DNA from: CAYOXM01 sp964407925
GTDB taxonomy: Bacteria; Patescibacteriota; Patescibacteriia; SG8-24
DNA: 64,000 bases
Direction of reading: 5' to 3'
Assembly (NCBI GenBank): GCA_964407925.1
Contig: CAYOXM010000002.1
Coordinates: 50,266 to 114,265, forward strand
The stretch's first letter is position 1. The number at the start of each line of letters is the position of its first letter. This document shows, piece after piece, positions 31,568-38,496 of the stretch. Below the pieces are notes generated by a model. It ran no database searches. It was not told the origin of the DNA and worked only from the letters and a program-made list of their open reading frames with translations. The translations under genes and the position numbers were made by a program.

Positions 31568-32635
31568 ATGGCGAAACCTGACCCCCGAGGCAGCGACTTG
31601 GCGAGAGCGGTGCACGTCGCGTGCCCGCCGATCGACCTGCACGACGACGTCCTGATGTGGGCCCGCTGGGCGGGCTACGACATCGCCAAGCGGCACGATC
31701 CGCCGCTCCCGAAATCGAAATGGGTCGGCCACGCCGACCTCCCCCGATTCCGCGAGGGCGGCATCGGCGCGCAGTTCTTCGGCCTAGTGTCGCTGCCCGT
31801 ACTCGGCGAGTCGGGCTGCTTCCGCGCCGTCGACGAGCAGATCGACATCCTCGACGCATATGCCGCATCGTTGCCCCGGGAGATTCGCAAAGCGGTCGCC
31901 GCCGAAGACGCCGAAACGGCGCGGCAGGACGGCCATCTGGCGGCGTATCTCGGCATCGAGGGCGCGCACGCGCTCGAAGGCAAGCTCGAGAACGTGAAGC
32001 ACTTCGCGAGGCGGGGCGTCCGCTACCTCGGGCTCTCGCACTTCTCGGCGAACGCGGCGTGCTTCCCCGCGAAAGGGAAGGGCGCGCGCGCCGACGCCGG
32101 ACTCACGAGGTTCGGACGGCTCGTCGTCGAATCGTGCCTCGCGTACGGCGTCATCGTCGACCTCGCGCACATCAACCGTCCCGGGTTCATGGAGGCCGCC
32201 GCGATTTGCCGTGCCTACAAGACGCCGGTCATCGTCTCGCATACCGGCGTGCTCGGCGCGCACAGGCACTGGCGCAACATCGACGACGACCAGCTCCGCG
32301 CCGTCGCGGCGAGCGGGGGAGTCATCGGGGTCATCTTCGTCCCGAACTACCTCGGCGGCCCCGGCATCGACGCCGTGATGCGTCACATGACGCACGTCAT
32401 CGACGTCGTCGGCGAGGACCACGTCGCGCTCGGCTCTGACTACGACGGCATGGTCACCCCGACCGCGGGCCTCGAGGACGTCTCGCGGCTCGGCGCCCTC
32501 ACCGACGCGATGCTCGCCGCGAACTGGAGCGTCGACCGCATGGCGAAGGTTCTCCGTCGCAACGTCCTGCGCGTCCTGAACGACGCGCCTGCGCGCTATC
32601 CCGCGGCGGCGCGCACGTTCGCCGGAGCCGTCTGA
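31568..32635 (+). CDS. Membrane dipeptidase-type (M19, renal dipeptidase family) metallopeptidase
   Basis: A 355-aa TIM-barrel metalloenzyme with M19 motifs in order: PIDLHDDVLMW (metal-binding His/Asp), YLGIEGAHAL (bridging Glu), YLGLSHFSANA, VDLAHINRPGF, VIVSHTGV and LGSDYDGM. It hydrolyses dipeptides, possibly including D-residue ones. No signal peptide, so cytosolic. The ATG at 31568 follows ACGAGGAAC, preferred over the in-frame ATG at 31553. It is the only clear enzyme of the small-protein island. Confidence 0.85.
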   Translation: MAKPDPRGSDLARAVHVACPPIDLHDDVLMWARWAGYDIAKRHDPPLPKSKWVGHADLPRFREGGIGAQFFGLVSLPVLGESGCFRAVDEQIDILDAYAASLPREIRKAVAAEDAETARQDGHLAAYLGIEGAHALEGKLENVKHFARRGVRYLGLSHFSANAACFPAKGKGARADAGLTRFGRLVVESCLAYGVIVDLAHINRPGFMEAAAICRAYKTPVIVSHTGVLGAHRHWRNIDDDQLRAVAASGGVIGVIFVPNYLGGPGIDAVMRHMTHVIDVVGEDHVALGSDYDGMVTPTAGLEDVSRLGALTDAMLAANWSVDRMAKVLRRNVLRVLNDAPARYPAAARTFAGAV

Positions 32636-32662
32636 ACGCCCGCATGACGCGGGCGTTTTTTT
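32635..32662 (+). terminator. Intrinsic terminator
   Basis: AACGCCCGC-ATGAC-GCGGGCGTT plus T-run right at the stop codon. Confidence 0.85.
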
Positions 32663-32674
32663 AGCCGAGGATGC

Positions 32675-32730
32675 TTGACTTTACGGGCGGCGCGTGGTAC
32701 GCCGATACGTCCCGTGCCCGAAAGGGCGGG
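32675..32730 (+). promoter_or_regulatory. Promoter TTGACT-17-TACGCC with 5'-end hairpin
   Basis: The -35 box is at 32675-32680 and the -10 box at 32698-32703. CCC-GT-GCCC-GAAA-GGGC-GGG (32711-32730) begins seven bases later. Confidence 0.6.
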
Positions 32731-32767
32731 GTGGTTCATTCGAGCGGCACCAACCAGGAGATACGAC

Positions 32768-33430
32768 ATGCCTGATGCACCTCAGCGGAGAAGCGTGGTT
32801 CCGCCGACGTTGCGCGCCGGCGAGGCGCCGGACTCCGGCGTACGCCTCTACGAGCGCGTCCCGGCGTCCCTGCCCGAACAGGGCAGGGCGGTCCTCCAAC
32901 TCTTGGCGCCCTTCCGCGCCAAGTCGTTCGCGCTCCAGCCGCGCGTCCGCGACATCGAGCGGACCGTCACGGCCGCGCTCGGCGACATCGGCACCAAGCA
33001 CTCGCGTACCTGCGTCATTCCGATCGCGCGCCTGAAGGAGTCCTATGCGGACCTTCCCTACAGCATGCGCGAGGCGGCGAAGGCGGGGATTCGCGACAGC
33101 CTGGGCGCGGCGATGAACATCCCGCTCAAGGTCATCCTCGAGCACGCGACGGGATGGAAGCCGGAACCGGACGTCATCGCGAAGTCTGCGGCGAAGGACG
33201 GCCTGTTCGAACGACTGCCCGAGCAGATCGACGACGCCACGGGAGGCTTCGTTCCCGCGAACCTGCTCGACGGTCTCGTGATGACGCTGACGTTCCACGT
33301 CGTCGCCATCGCCAAATCGGACGCGAAGGCGATTCGGCAAGTGTCGCCTTTCACGGAGCTGTTCCGGTCGGGCAACGTCCCGCTCGGCATCCTGAAGCAG
33401 GACCAGTCATTCATCGTCATCGCCCTGTGA
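32768..33430 (+). CDS. Island paralogue C, unknown family
   Basis: A 220-aa soluble protein. Its C-terminus QVSPFTELFRSGNVPLGILK ... IVIAL matches paralogues A and B, and YSMREAAKAGIRDSLGAAMN with IPLKVILEHAT aligns with B. CCAGGAG lies seven bases before the ATG. Single-gene unit with promoter, hairpin and terminator. Conserved features are a helical middle and the F-T-x-L-x-R-x-G-N-x-P-x-G end; no catalytic residues stand out. Confidence 0.65.
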   Translation: MPDAPQRRSVVPPTLRAGEAPDSGVRLYERVPASLPEQGRAVLQLLAPFRAKSFALQPRVRDIERTVTAALGDIGTKHSRTCVIPIARLKESYADLPYSMREAAKAGIRDSLGAAMNIPLKVILEHATGWKPEPDVIAKSAAKDGLFERLPEQIDDATGGFVPANLLDGLVMTLTFHVVAIAKSDAKAIRQVSPFTELFRSGNVPLGILKQDQSFIVIAL

Positions 33431-33434
33431 GGCG

Positions 33435-33459
33435 AAGAGGGGCGTCGCCCCTCTTTTTT
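33435..33459 (+). terminator. Intrinsic terminator
   Basis: AGAGGGG-CGTC-GCCCCTCT plus six T (one-base offset in the loop). Confidence 0.85.
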
Positions 33460-33470
33460 CGTTCAGAGGA

Positions 33471-33513
33471 TTGACGAGAGGCCGTTTTTATGGCAGTGTG
33501 CGGAGTCGCTCCG
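33471..33513 (+). promoter_or_regulatory. Promoter TTGACG-17-CAGTGT with 5'-end hairpin
   Basis: The -35 box is at 33471-33476 with a weak -10 box at 33494-33499. The hairpin CGGAG-TCG-CTCCG (33501-33513) follows directly. Confidence 0.45.
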
Positions 33514-33543
33514 TCACATCCGCCCGAACGAGAGGAGGCCCCC

Positions 33544-33780
33544 GTGCGAACGAGACCGAATGAACGCGTCATGAGCTGGAGCGAATGCTTCCAGGATCTC
33601 CGCGCCGTCTTCGCCGACGACGATCTGCGCACCTGGTGCGCGATCGGCGGCATCGTCATCATCCAGTCGCTCTGGGCGCTCTTCACCGGCGACTTCGTCT
33701 GGGGGATGCTCACCACCTGGACCGGCGCCATCTTCCTTCAGATGCTCTTCGAGAAGAAACCGCGCCCCGCGCGGCGTTGA
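33544..33780 (+). CDS. Small two-helix membrane protein, GTG start
   Basis: A 78-aa protein with two membrane helices (about 31-48 and 51-67) and a basic tail. I chose GTG at 33544 because AGAGGAGG lies six bases upstream; longer forms would start inside the promoter. Its stop overlaps the next gene's TTGACA box. Function unknown. Confidence 0.5.
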   Translation: MRTRPNERVMSWSECFQDLRAVFADDDLRTWCAIGGIVIIQSLWALFTGDFVWGMLTTWTGAIFLQMLFEKKPRPARR

Positions 33781-33825
33781 CAAGGACGGCGAATCCCGTA
33801 CGATGGTCCGACGCCGAAAGGCGTC
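33777..33825 (+). promoter_or_regulatory. Promoter TTGACA-16-TACGAT with 5'-end hairpin
   Basis: The -35 box (33777-33782) overlaps the previous stop codon; the -10 box is at 33799-33804. The GAAA-capped hairpin GACGCC-GAAA-GGCGTC (33810-33825) begins five bases later. Confidence 0.65.
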
Positions 33826-33865
33826 ACGATGTTTCACGGCAGTTCCGAAAGGATGCGGTGTGGTG

Positions 33866-34195
33866 ATGCGACTGACGAACCTGACGTTCCTTTTCCTGAT
33901 GGGCGCATGTCTCGCGCTGGGCGGCTGCGGCGACGCCGATACGGAGACCGGTCCGGCGGAGGAGCCGAACCAGCCTTCCCAACCCGGCTTCGGCGGCCCG
34001 AGCAACAACGACTCCGACATGGACGACGGCTCGTACTGGCCCAAGTGGAAGAACCCCTGCCCCGGGCCGGCCTGCGACCCGTATCGCGACAAGCGCGACC
34101 AAGTCGTCGATCCGCCGCCGGACAAGGAGTCTCCCGCGACGCCGGCGATCAACCCGGCACCGCTCTCGGCACCCGTCGTGCAGATGCACGGCTGA
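33866..34195 (+). CDS. Small lipoprotein
   Basis: A 109-aa protein with a lipoprotein signal peptide ending in LALGGC (Cys at about residue 20), then a low-complexity Pro/Asp/Asn-rich exterior (including a CPGPAC pair) without a fold I can name. Start at ATG 33866 or GTG 33863; CGAAAGGA lies upstream. Single-gene unit. Confidence 0.6.
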   Translation: MRLTNLTFLFLMGACLALGGCGDADTETGPAEEPNQPSQPGFGGPSNNDSDMDDGSYWPKWKNPCPGPACDPYRDKRDQVVDPPPDKESPATPAINPAPLSAPVVQMHG

Positions 34196-34201
34196 ACGCC
34201 C

Positions 34202-34236
34202 GACCGTCCCGCAATGCTGCGGGACGGTTTTCTTTT
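34202..34236 (+). terminator. Intrinsic terminator
   Basis: ACCGTCCCGCA-ATGC-TGCGGGACGGTTTTCTTTT. Confidence 0.9.
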
Positions 34237-34254
34237 ACCCAGGGCGGCGGACGG

Positions 34255-34308
34255 TTGACAAAAGGGCCTTTTTGCGCTTAGCTAAAGCGTTCCCCGGACT
34301 TTTTCCGG
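34255..34308 (+). promoter_or_regulatory. Promoter TTGACA-17-TTAGCT with structured leader
   Basis: The -35 box is at 34255-34260 and the -10 box at 34278-34283. The leader holds the hairpin CCGGA/TCCGG (34294-34298 with 34304-34308). An outer stem CGTTCC/GGAACG (34288-34293 with 34317-34322) would cover part of the GGAGG ribosome site. Confidence 0.6.
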
Positions 34309-34324
34309 AGATCGGAGGAACGCA

Positions 34325-34747
34325 ATGCATCAACGAATCGGCTTCGGAATGCTCGCCCTTTCCCTGCCGCTCATCCTGCTCGGCATCCTCGACATCCTGC
34401 CGGGCTTCTTGGTCCTCGTCGGCGTCACGCTCGGCGGCGCCGGTGCGCTCGTCGTCATCATGTGGCGCAGCGATCGCGGACCGCTGCTCAACCTCGGCGA
34501 CGCGCCAAGCAAGCCGCCGCAACACCTGAAGCGCGTGTACAGTGAGCCGCCGCCGCTCCCGACGGTGACGGTCGACGCGACCGCGCTCGCGGAACCGCCG
34601 CCGCTCGACGCGCCCGCAGAAGACGAGCGCCACGGGACCATGCTCCCGCCGCCCGTCAGCGACGGGGAGCGTCGCGCCGGCATCAAGCTCGTCCACACGG
34701 ACGGCCGACGACTGGTGCTCCGAAACCGTCCGGGCAGGACGGGGTAG
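34325..34747 (+). CDS. Membrane protein with Pro-rich tail
   Basis: A 140-aa protein with two N-terminal membrane helices (about 6-25 and 29-47) and a long Pro/Glu-rich cytosolic tail that includes HGTMLPPPVSDGERRAG. CGGAGG precedes the ATG. The gene 12 bases downstream carries a similar GPMLPPPKKK motif, so the two proteins may share a short interaction motif. Function unknown. Confidence 0.5.
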   Translation: MHQRIGFGMLALSLPLILLGILDILPGFLVLVGVTLGGAGALVVIMWRSDRGPLLNLGDAPSKPPQHLKRVYSEPPPLPTVTVDATALAEPPPLDAPAEDERHGTMLPPPVSDGERRAGIKLVHTDGRRLVLRNRPGRTG

Positions 34748-34758
34748 CGGAGGCGGTC

Positions 34759-35082
34759 ATGAGAAACGTCTTCGGCGAAATGCTGGAAGTCGTGAAGAGG
34801 GGGATGAGCAAGCGTCGCAAGCCCCGCACCTTACCGCCGCGAGTGGAGGGCGACTACGAAACCGTCATCGCACCGCCGCTCCGCGAAGAGGAGCCCGAGC
34901 TGAAGAGCGAAGTCATCGCGGCGGAAATCATAGCCCGCTACGACTTGTGCGGCCCGATGCTCCCGCCGCCCAAGAAGAAGCAGCTCGACGTCGACGCGTA
35001 CGTAAAGCGAATCAGCAAGAAAGACGAAAAAACGAGCCTGCGCTACAAGCCGTTCCGACGGCTGCGACGGCACGACGAATGA
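34759..35082 (+). CDS. Basic soluble protein of unknown function
   Basis: A 107-aa Lys/Arg/Glu-rich protein with no membrane helix, containing the motif CGPMLPPPKKKQLDVD. GCGGAGG lies six bases before the ATG. It is the second gene of the unit started at 34325 and the last gene of the small-protein island. Confidence 0.45.
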   Translation: MRNVFGEMLEVVKRGMSKRRKPRTLPPRVEGDYETVIAPPLREEEPELKSEVIAAEIIARYDLCGPMLPPPKKKQLDVDAYVKRISKKDEKTSLRYKPFRRLRRHDE

Positions 35083-35112
35083 CGGGGAAGGTACTGCCTT
35101 CCCCGATTTTTA
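35082..35112 (+). terminator. Intrinsic terminator
   Basis: CGGGGAAGG-TACTG-CCTTCCCCG-ATTTTTATT ends the island. Confidence 0.85.
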
Positions 35113-35189
35113 TTAGGCGGCGAATCACCCTCTTTCATTTATGACAGATAACTGTATTGTGGTTACCGAACATGAATATTTAGAAAGCT

Positions 35190-35447
35190 ATGCAGGGCAT
35201 CTTTGATTTGAGGCCGAAGCACGAAAAAAAAATATTTGCAGTACATGACAGCGATTTGGAGCGTGTATTAGCCGACCTCGGCCTTCTTGAGGAAATAAAG
35301 TCGGGGCAGGCGAAATGCAGCTCGTGCGGAAGCCCTATTGATCTGCAAAACTTGTTCGGCATTTTTCCATCGGGTGAGGAGCTGCACCTGATATGTGCCG
35401 CACCTGATTGCCGGCCTGGAGCAGAGCCTTCTTCGATGATCGAATAA
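35190..35447 (+). CDS. Small zinc-ribbon-like protein in an AT-rich insert
   Basis: An 85-aa soluble protein. HEKKIFAVHDSDLERVLADL leads into CSSC (about residue 43) and ICAAPDC (about 68-74), which together could bind Zn. Base use is clearly more AT-rich than all neighbours, a sign of transfer. It is followed five bases later by a membrane-anchored 373-aa protein, so the two form a cassette. No Shine-Dalgarno sequence is obvious. Function unknown. Confidence 0.55.
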   Translation: MQGIFDLRPKHEKKIFAVHDSDLERVLADLGLLEEIKSGQAKCSSCGSPIDLQNLFGIFPSGEELHLICAAPDCRPGAEPSSMIE

Positions 35448-35452
35448 AAAGT

Positions 35453-36574
35453 ATGCCGGACATCAGCATCGACCTCACTCGCGAGGATATCTGGTGGCTC
35501 ATTACGCAAACGTGGCAACTATTCACTTATGCGCCACTGCCGTTCGTGCTGCTCGTTTTCACCATCCTGCTTCTGCTCGCCCTGATATTTCCGCAGCGCG
35601 CGCAGAAGTCGCTCGGTTGGTTGACGCGAAGCACGTTAGGCGCTATCCGTTTTTTTCAAAAATCGACAATCAAAAATGAAATCGAAGGAACAATTAATAG
35701 CTATGTTCTTCGACTCAGTAATGAACTGACCGATTTTCCTAGGATTAGTGCTAATGTCGAATTCATCAGAACAGGCGACCGCGAGGCCATTTTACGACGA
35801 GGCCTGGTCATTTTGCGTATTCATGATCTTAAGGACCAAAATAAAAATATTGCCGCCGCGACGCATCTTTTTGTAAAAACCAGCCTATTGCCCGAAGTAA
35901 AAAAATACTTGTCAAAACCACAAATCATCGCGATAGAAAACATCATCACGATGCGACTCATAGAGCGCGAGCAACGATGGGCGCTTTCCGCATATTGGGA
36001 TGATATTTATTCGAAATATGTTGCCTGCGACCAGCGCGCCGTCAAAATTTTCGAGAAACTGAAACAGATGGAGTATCACGAGCAATTCTTTAGCAACATT
36101 TTTCTACAAGAGATGGCATTTTTGGGTCGAAGAAGCCGTTTCATCACAAACCAAAACACAGTGATTAACGAAGTTAACGACTTGATCGATTACCTTTACA
36201 CAATCTCACAGCGACAAAGGCATCAAGATGTGCCGCTCGAGTTTGTTAGACGCAATATCAAGACCGCCTTTGTTATGGTCGCGCGCATTGCGCCTATACG
36301 CCTAGAGGAAATTGAGCGGTACGTGAGGCGGGTTGAAAGAAATGCACGCGATGGTGCCGAATCAATTTACCTCCTCGCCTGGGAGCCGGCATTCACCTTT
36401 TTTGAAAAAGTTTGCGGCGCGCTCAGCCGCCAAACTTATCTTCGGAAGGTGTTCCTCCGAAAATACATCGGGTGGGAGACGGCGGCGAACGGATCAGTAG
36501 GTAAGGGCCAGCGATACCTTGCTCTATTTAGAGCCTCCCACGCGGAGTCATTAAACGAGCCAGACGGCTGCTAA
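35453..36574 (+). CDS. Membrane-anchored protein of unknown function, AT-rich cassette
   Basis: A 373-aa protein with one N-terminal membrane anchor (about residues 26-46) and a large helical cytosolic domain rich in Arg, Glu and aromatic residues. No ATPase, nuclease or NTPase motif is visible. It is coupled to the zinc-ribbon-like gene just upstream. Codons end in A/T far more often than in surrounding genes. The AT-rich composition, two-gene arrangement and position between a small-protein island and a core suf operon are typical of mobile or defence cassettes, but no function can be assigned. Confidence 0.6.
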   Translation: MPDISIDLTREDIWWLITQTWQLFTYAPLPFVLLVFTILLLLALIFPQRAQKSLGWLTRSTLGAIRFFQKSTIKNEIEGTINSYVLRLSNELTDFPRISANVEFIRTGDREAILRRGLVILRIHDLKDQNKNIAAATHLFVKTSLLPEVKKYLSKPQIIAIENIITMRLIEREQRWALSAYWDDIYSKYVACDQRAVKIFEKLKQMEYHEQFFSNIFLQEMAFLGRRSRFITNQNTVINEVNDLIDYLYTISQRQRHQDVPLEFVRRNIKTAFVMVARIAPIRLEEIERYVRRVERNARDGAESIYLLAWEPAFTFFEKVCGALSRQTYLRKVFLRKYIGWETAANGSVGKGQRYLALFRASHAESLNEPDGC

Positions 36575-36602
36575 TGTTGACTCAAATAAATTTTAGTGAT
36601 TA

Positions 36603-36632
36603 AATCCTAGCACTACGCTAGGATTTCGTTTT
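36603..36632 (+). terminator. Intrinsic terminator of the AT-rich cassette
   Basis: AAATCCTAGC-ACTAC-GCTAGGATTT then CGTTTTT. Confidence 0.8.
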
Positions 36633-36650
36633 TCGCCTTATTTAGGCGTT

Positions 36651-36680
36651 CTGGATTCCGGGTCAAGCCCGGAATGACAT
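36651..36680. repeat. REP-like palindrome, copy 1
   Basis: TGGATTCCGGG-TCAAG-CCCGGAATGACA, an 8-bp inverted repeat just before the GTG start of the Rrf2 gene. It shares the TGTCATTCC ... GGAATCCA ends with the copy at 41357. Confidence 0.7.
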
Positions 36681-36681
36681 T

Positions 36682-37092
36682 GTGAAAACCTTCCTCAAAG
36701 TCCCGCAAAAGGTGGATTTGGCGCTGGTGCTCGTCATGAGCCTGGCCAAACGCCCGGCGGGGCAAACCGCGTCGCTCGACGAGATCGCCCGTGAAGGGTC
36801 GGTCTCGCAGGGGTACCTCGAAGAGGTGGCCCGGCTTTTGCGCACGGCCGGACTGGTGGAAGGAAAGCGCGGTGCGCATGGCGGCTACGTGCTCGCGAAA
36901 AACAGCCGCGACATCACGGTCGCCGACATCATCACCGCCATCGAGGGTCGCACCTGGTCGGCCGAGTGCATCGGCGAGGACGAGCGTCCCAAGGTTTCGG
37001 TGAACAACGACATCTGGCGCAAGGTGCAAGGGCAGGTGATGACGACGCTCCACGGCATGAGCGTCGCCGACTTGGTGAAGGAAACCGTATGA
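36682..37092 (+). CDS. Rrf2-family transcription regulator of the suf operon
   Basis: A 136-aa Rrf2 winged-helix protein (FLKVPQKVDLALVLVMSLAK, then SLDEIAREGSVSQGYLEEVA and LVEGKRGAHGGYVLAK). It has a single Cys (AECIGED) instead of the three Cys of IscR-type [2Fe-2S] regulators, so it may sense differently or not bind a cluster. The only in-frame start that fits is GTG at 36682. It overlaps sufB by ATGA and probably controls this operon. Confidence 0.85.
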   Translation: MKTFLKVPQKVDLALVLVMSLAKRPAGQTASLDEIAREGSVSQGYLEEVARLLRTAGLVEGKRGAHGGYVLAKNSRDITVADIITAIEGRTWSAECIGEDERPKVSVNNDIWRKVQGQVMTTLHGMSVADLVKETV

Positions 37093-38495
37093 GCACGCCC
37101 AAGTTCGACATCGACGTTTCCCGCGCGACCTACGACGACAAGGCGGATGCCAAGAACCGCTACGTCGCGCCGAAGGGTCTCACCAAAGAGACCGTTCTTG
37201 AGATTTCTCGTCAGAAGAACGAACCCGAGTGGATGCTCGAGAAGCGGCTGAAGGGCCTCGAACTTTTCCTGAAAACCCCGCACCCGAGCTGGGGTCCGCC
37301 GCTCGGCGGCCTCGATCTCGACCAGATCACCTATTATGTTCGCCCCGACACCAAAGAGGCGAAGAAGTGGGAGGACGTGCCCGACGAAATCAGGAAGACT
37401 TTCGAGAAGCTCGGCATCCCCGAGGCGGAACGGAGCGCCCTCTCCGGCGTCGGCGCGCAATTCGATTCCGACATCGTCTACCACAACCTGAAGAAGGAGT
37501 GGGAGGACAAGGGCGTCATTTTCGAAAACATGGACGTGGCGGTGCAGAAGCATCCCGAGATCGTGAAGAAGCACTTCATGACTGACTGCATCCCCGTGCA
37601 CGACCACAAGTTCATCATGCTCCACGCCGCCGTCTGGAGCGGCGGTACTTTCATCTACGTCCCGCCCGGCGTGAAAGTGAACGTCCCGCTGCAAGCGTAC
37701 TTCCGCATGAACCAGGAGTCCGGCGGCCAGTTCGAGCACACGCTCATCATCGTCGACGAGGGCGCGACGGTGGAATATATCGAAGGGTGCAGCGCGCCGC
37801 GATTCGCGGCGAGCGCGCTCCATGCCGGTTGCGTCGAGCTGCACGTGAAGAAGAACGCCCGCATCAAGTACTCGTCCATCGAGAACTGGAGCAAGAACAC
37901 CTACAACCTGAACACCAAGCGCGCGGTCGTCGACGCCGACGGCTCCGTCGAGTGGCTGAACGGCAACATGGGTTCCGGCACGACGATGCTGTACCCCTGT
38001 TCCGTGCTGCGCGGCGAGGGCGCGCGGTCCGAGTCGCTCGGCGTCGCCTTCGCCGGTCCCGGCCAGAACCAGGACACCGGCTCGAAGGTCATCCATGCCG
38101 CGCCGCGCACGAGCTCGGTCATCCGCGCCAAGTCCATCAGCAAGGGCGGTGGCATCTCCACGTACCGCGGCATGGTCCGCGTGACCGCGGCCGCGAAGGA
38201 CGCCGTTTCGCACGTCGCCTGCGACGCGCTGCTTTTGGACGCGGGTTCGGTCTCGAACACCTATCCCACGATGCGCATCGACACCGACGCCGTGGATGTC
38301 GCCCACGAGGCAACCGTCGGCCGCATCGGCGAGGAGGAAATTTTCTTCCTGATGTCGCGTGGCCTCACCGAGGAGCAATCGCGCAAGATGATCGTGAGCG
38401 GCTTCATCGAACCGGTCGTGAAGCGTTTGCCGCTCGAGTACGCCATCGAGCTGAACAAGCTCATCGAGCTCGAAATGGAAGGGTCCGTCGGCTGA
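37089..38495 (+). CDS. sufB: Fe-S cluster assembly protein SufB
   Basis: A 468-aa SufB: PEWMLEKRLKGLELFLKTP near the N-terminus, beta-helix core, NMGSGTTMLYP and the C-terminal GRIGEEEIFFLMSRGLTEEQ. SufB is the scaffold subunit of the SufBCD complex on which clusters form. Length and order of blocks are normal. It starts inside the rrf2 stop, and sufD begins one base after its own stop. Confidence 0.95.
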   Translation: MSTPKFDIDVSRATYDDKADAKNRYVAPKGLTKETVLEISRQKNEPEWMLEKRLKGLELFLKTPHPSWGPPLGGLDLDQITYYVRPDTKEAKKWEDVPDEIRKTFEKLGIPEAERSALSGVGAQFDSDIVYHNLKKEWEDKGVIFENMDVAVQKHPEIVKKHFMTDCIPVHDHKFIMLHAAVWSGGTFIYVPPGVKVNVPLQAYFRMNQESGGQFEHTLIIVDEGATVEYIEGCSAPRFAASALHAGCVELHVKKNARIKYSSIENWSKNTYNLNTKRAVVDADGSVEWLNGNMGSGTTMLYPCSVLRGEGARSESLGVAFAGPGQNQDTGSKVIHAAPRTSSVIRAKSISKGGGISTYRGMVRVTAAAKDAVSHVACDALLLDAGSVSNTYPTMRIDTDAVDVAHEATVGRIGEEEIFFLMSRGLTEEQSRKMIVSGFIEPVVKRLPLEYAIELNKLIELEMEGSVG

Positions 38496-38496
38496 T

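Noticed and set aside
36577..36605. TTGACT-17-TTAAAT as the promoter of the rrf2-suf operon
   Set aside because: A transcript from it would run straight into the terminator at 36603-36632, so it is more likely a chance AT-rich match at the end of the AT-rich cassette.
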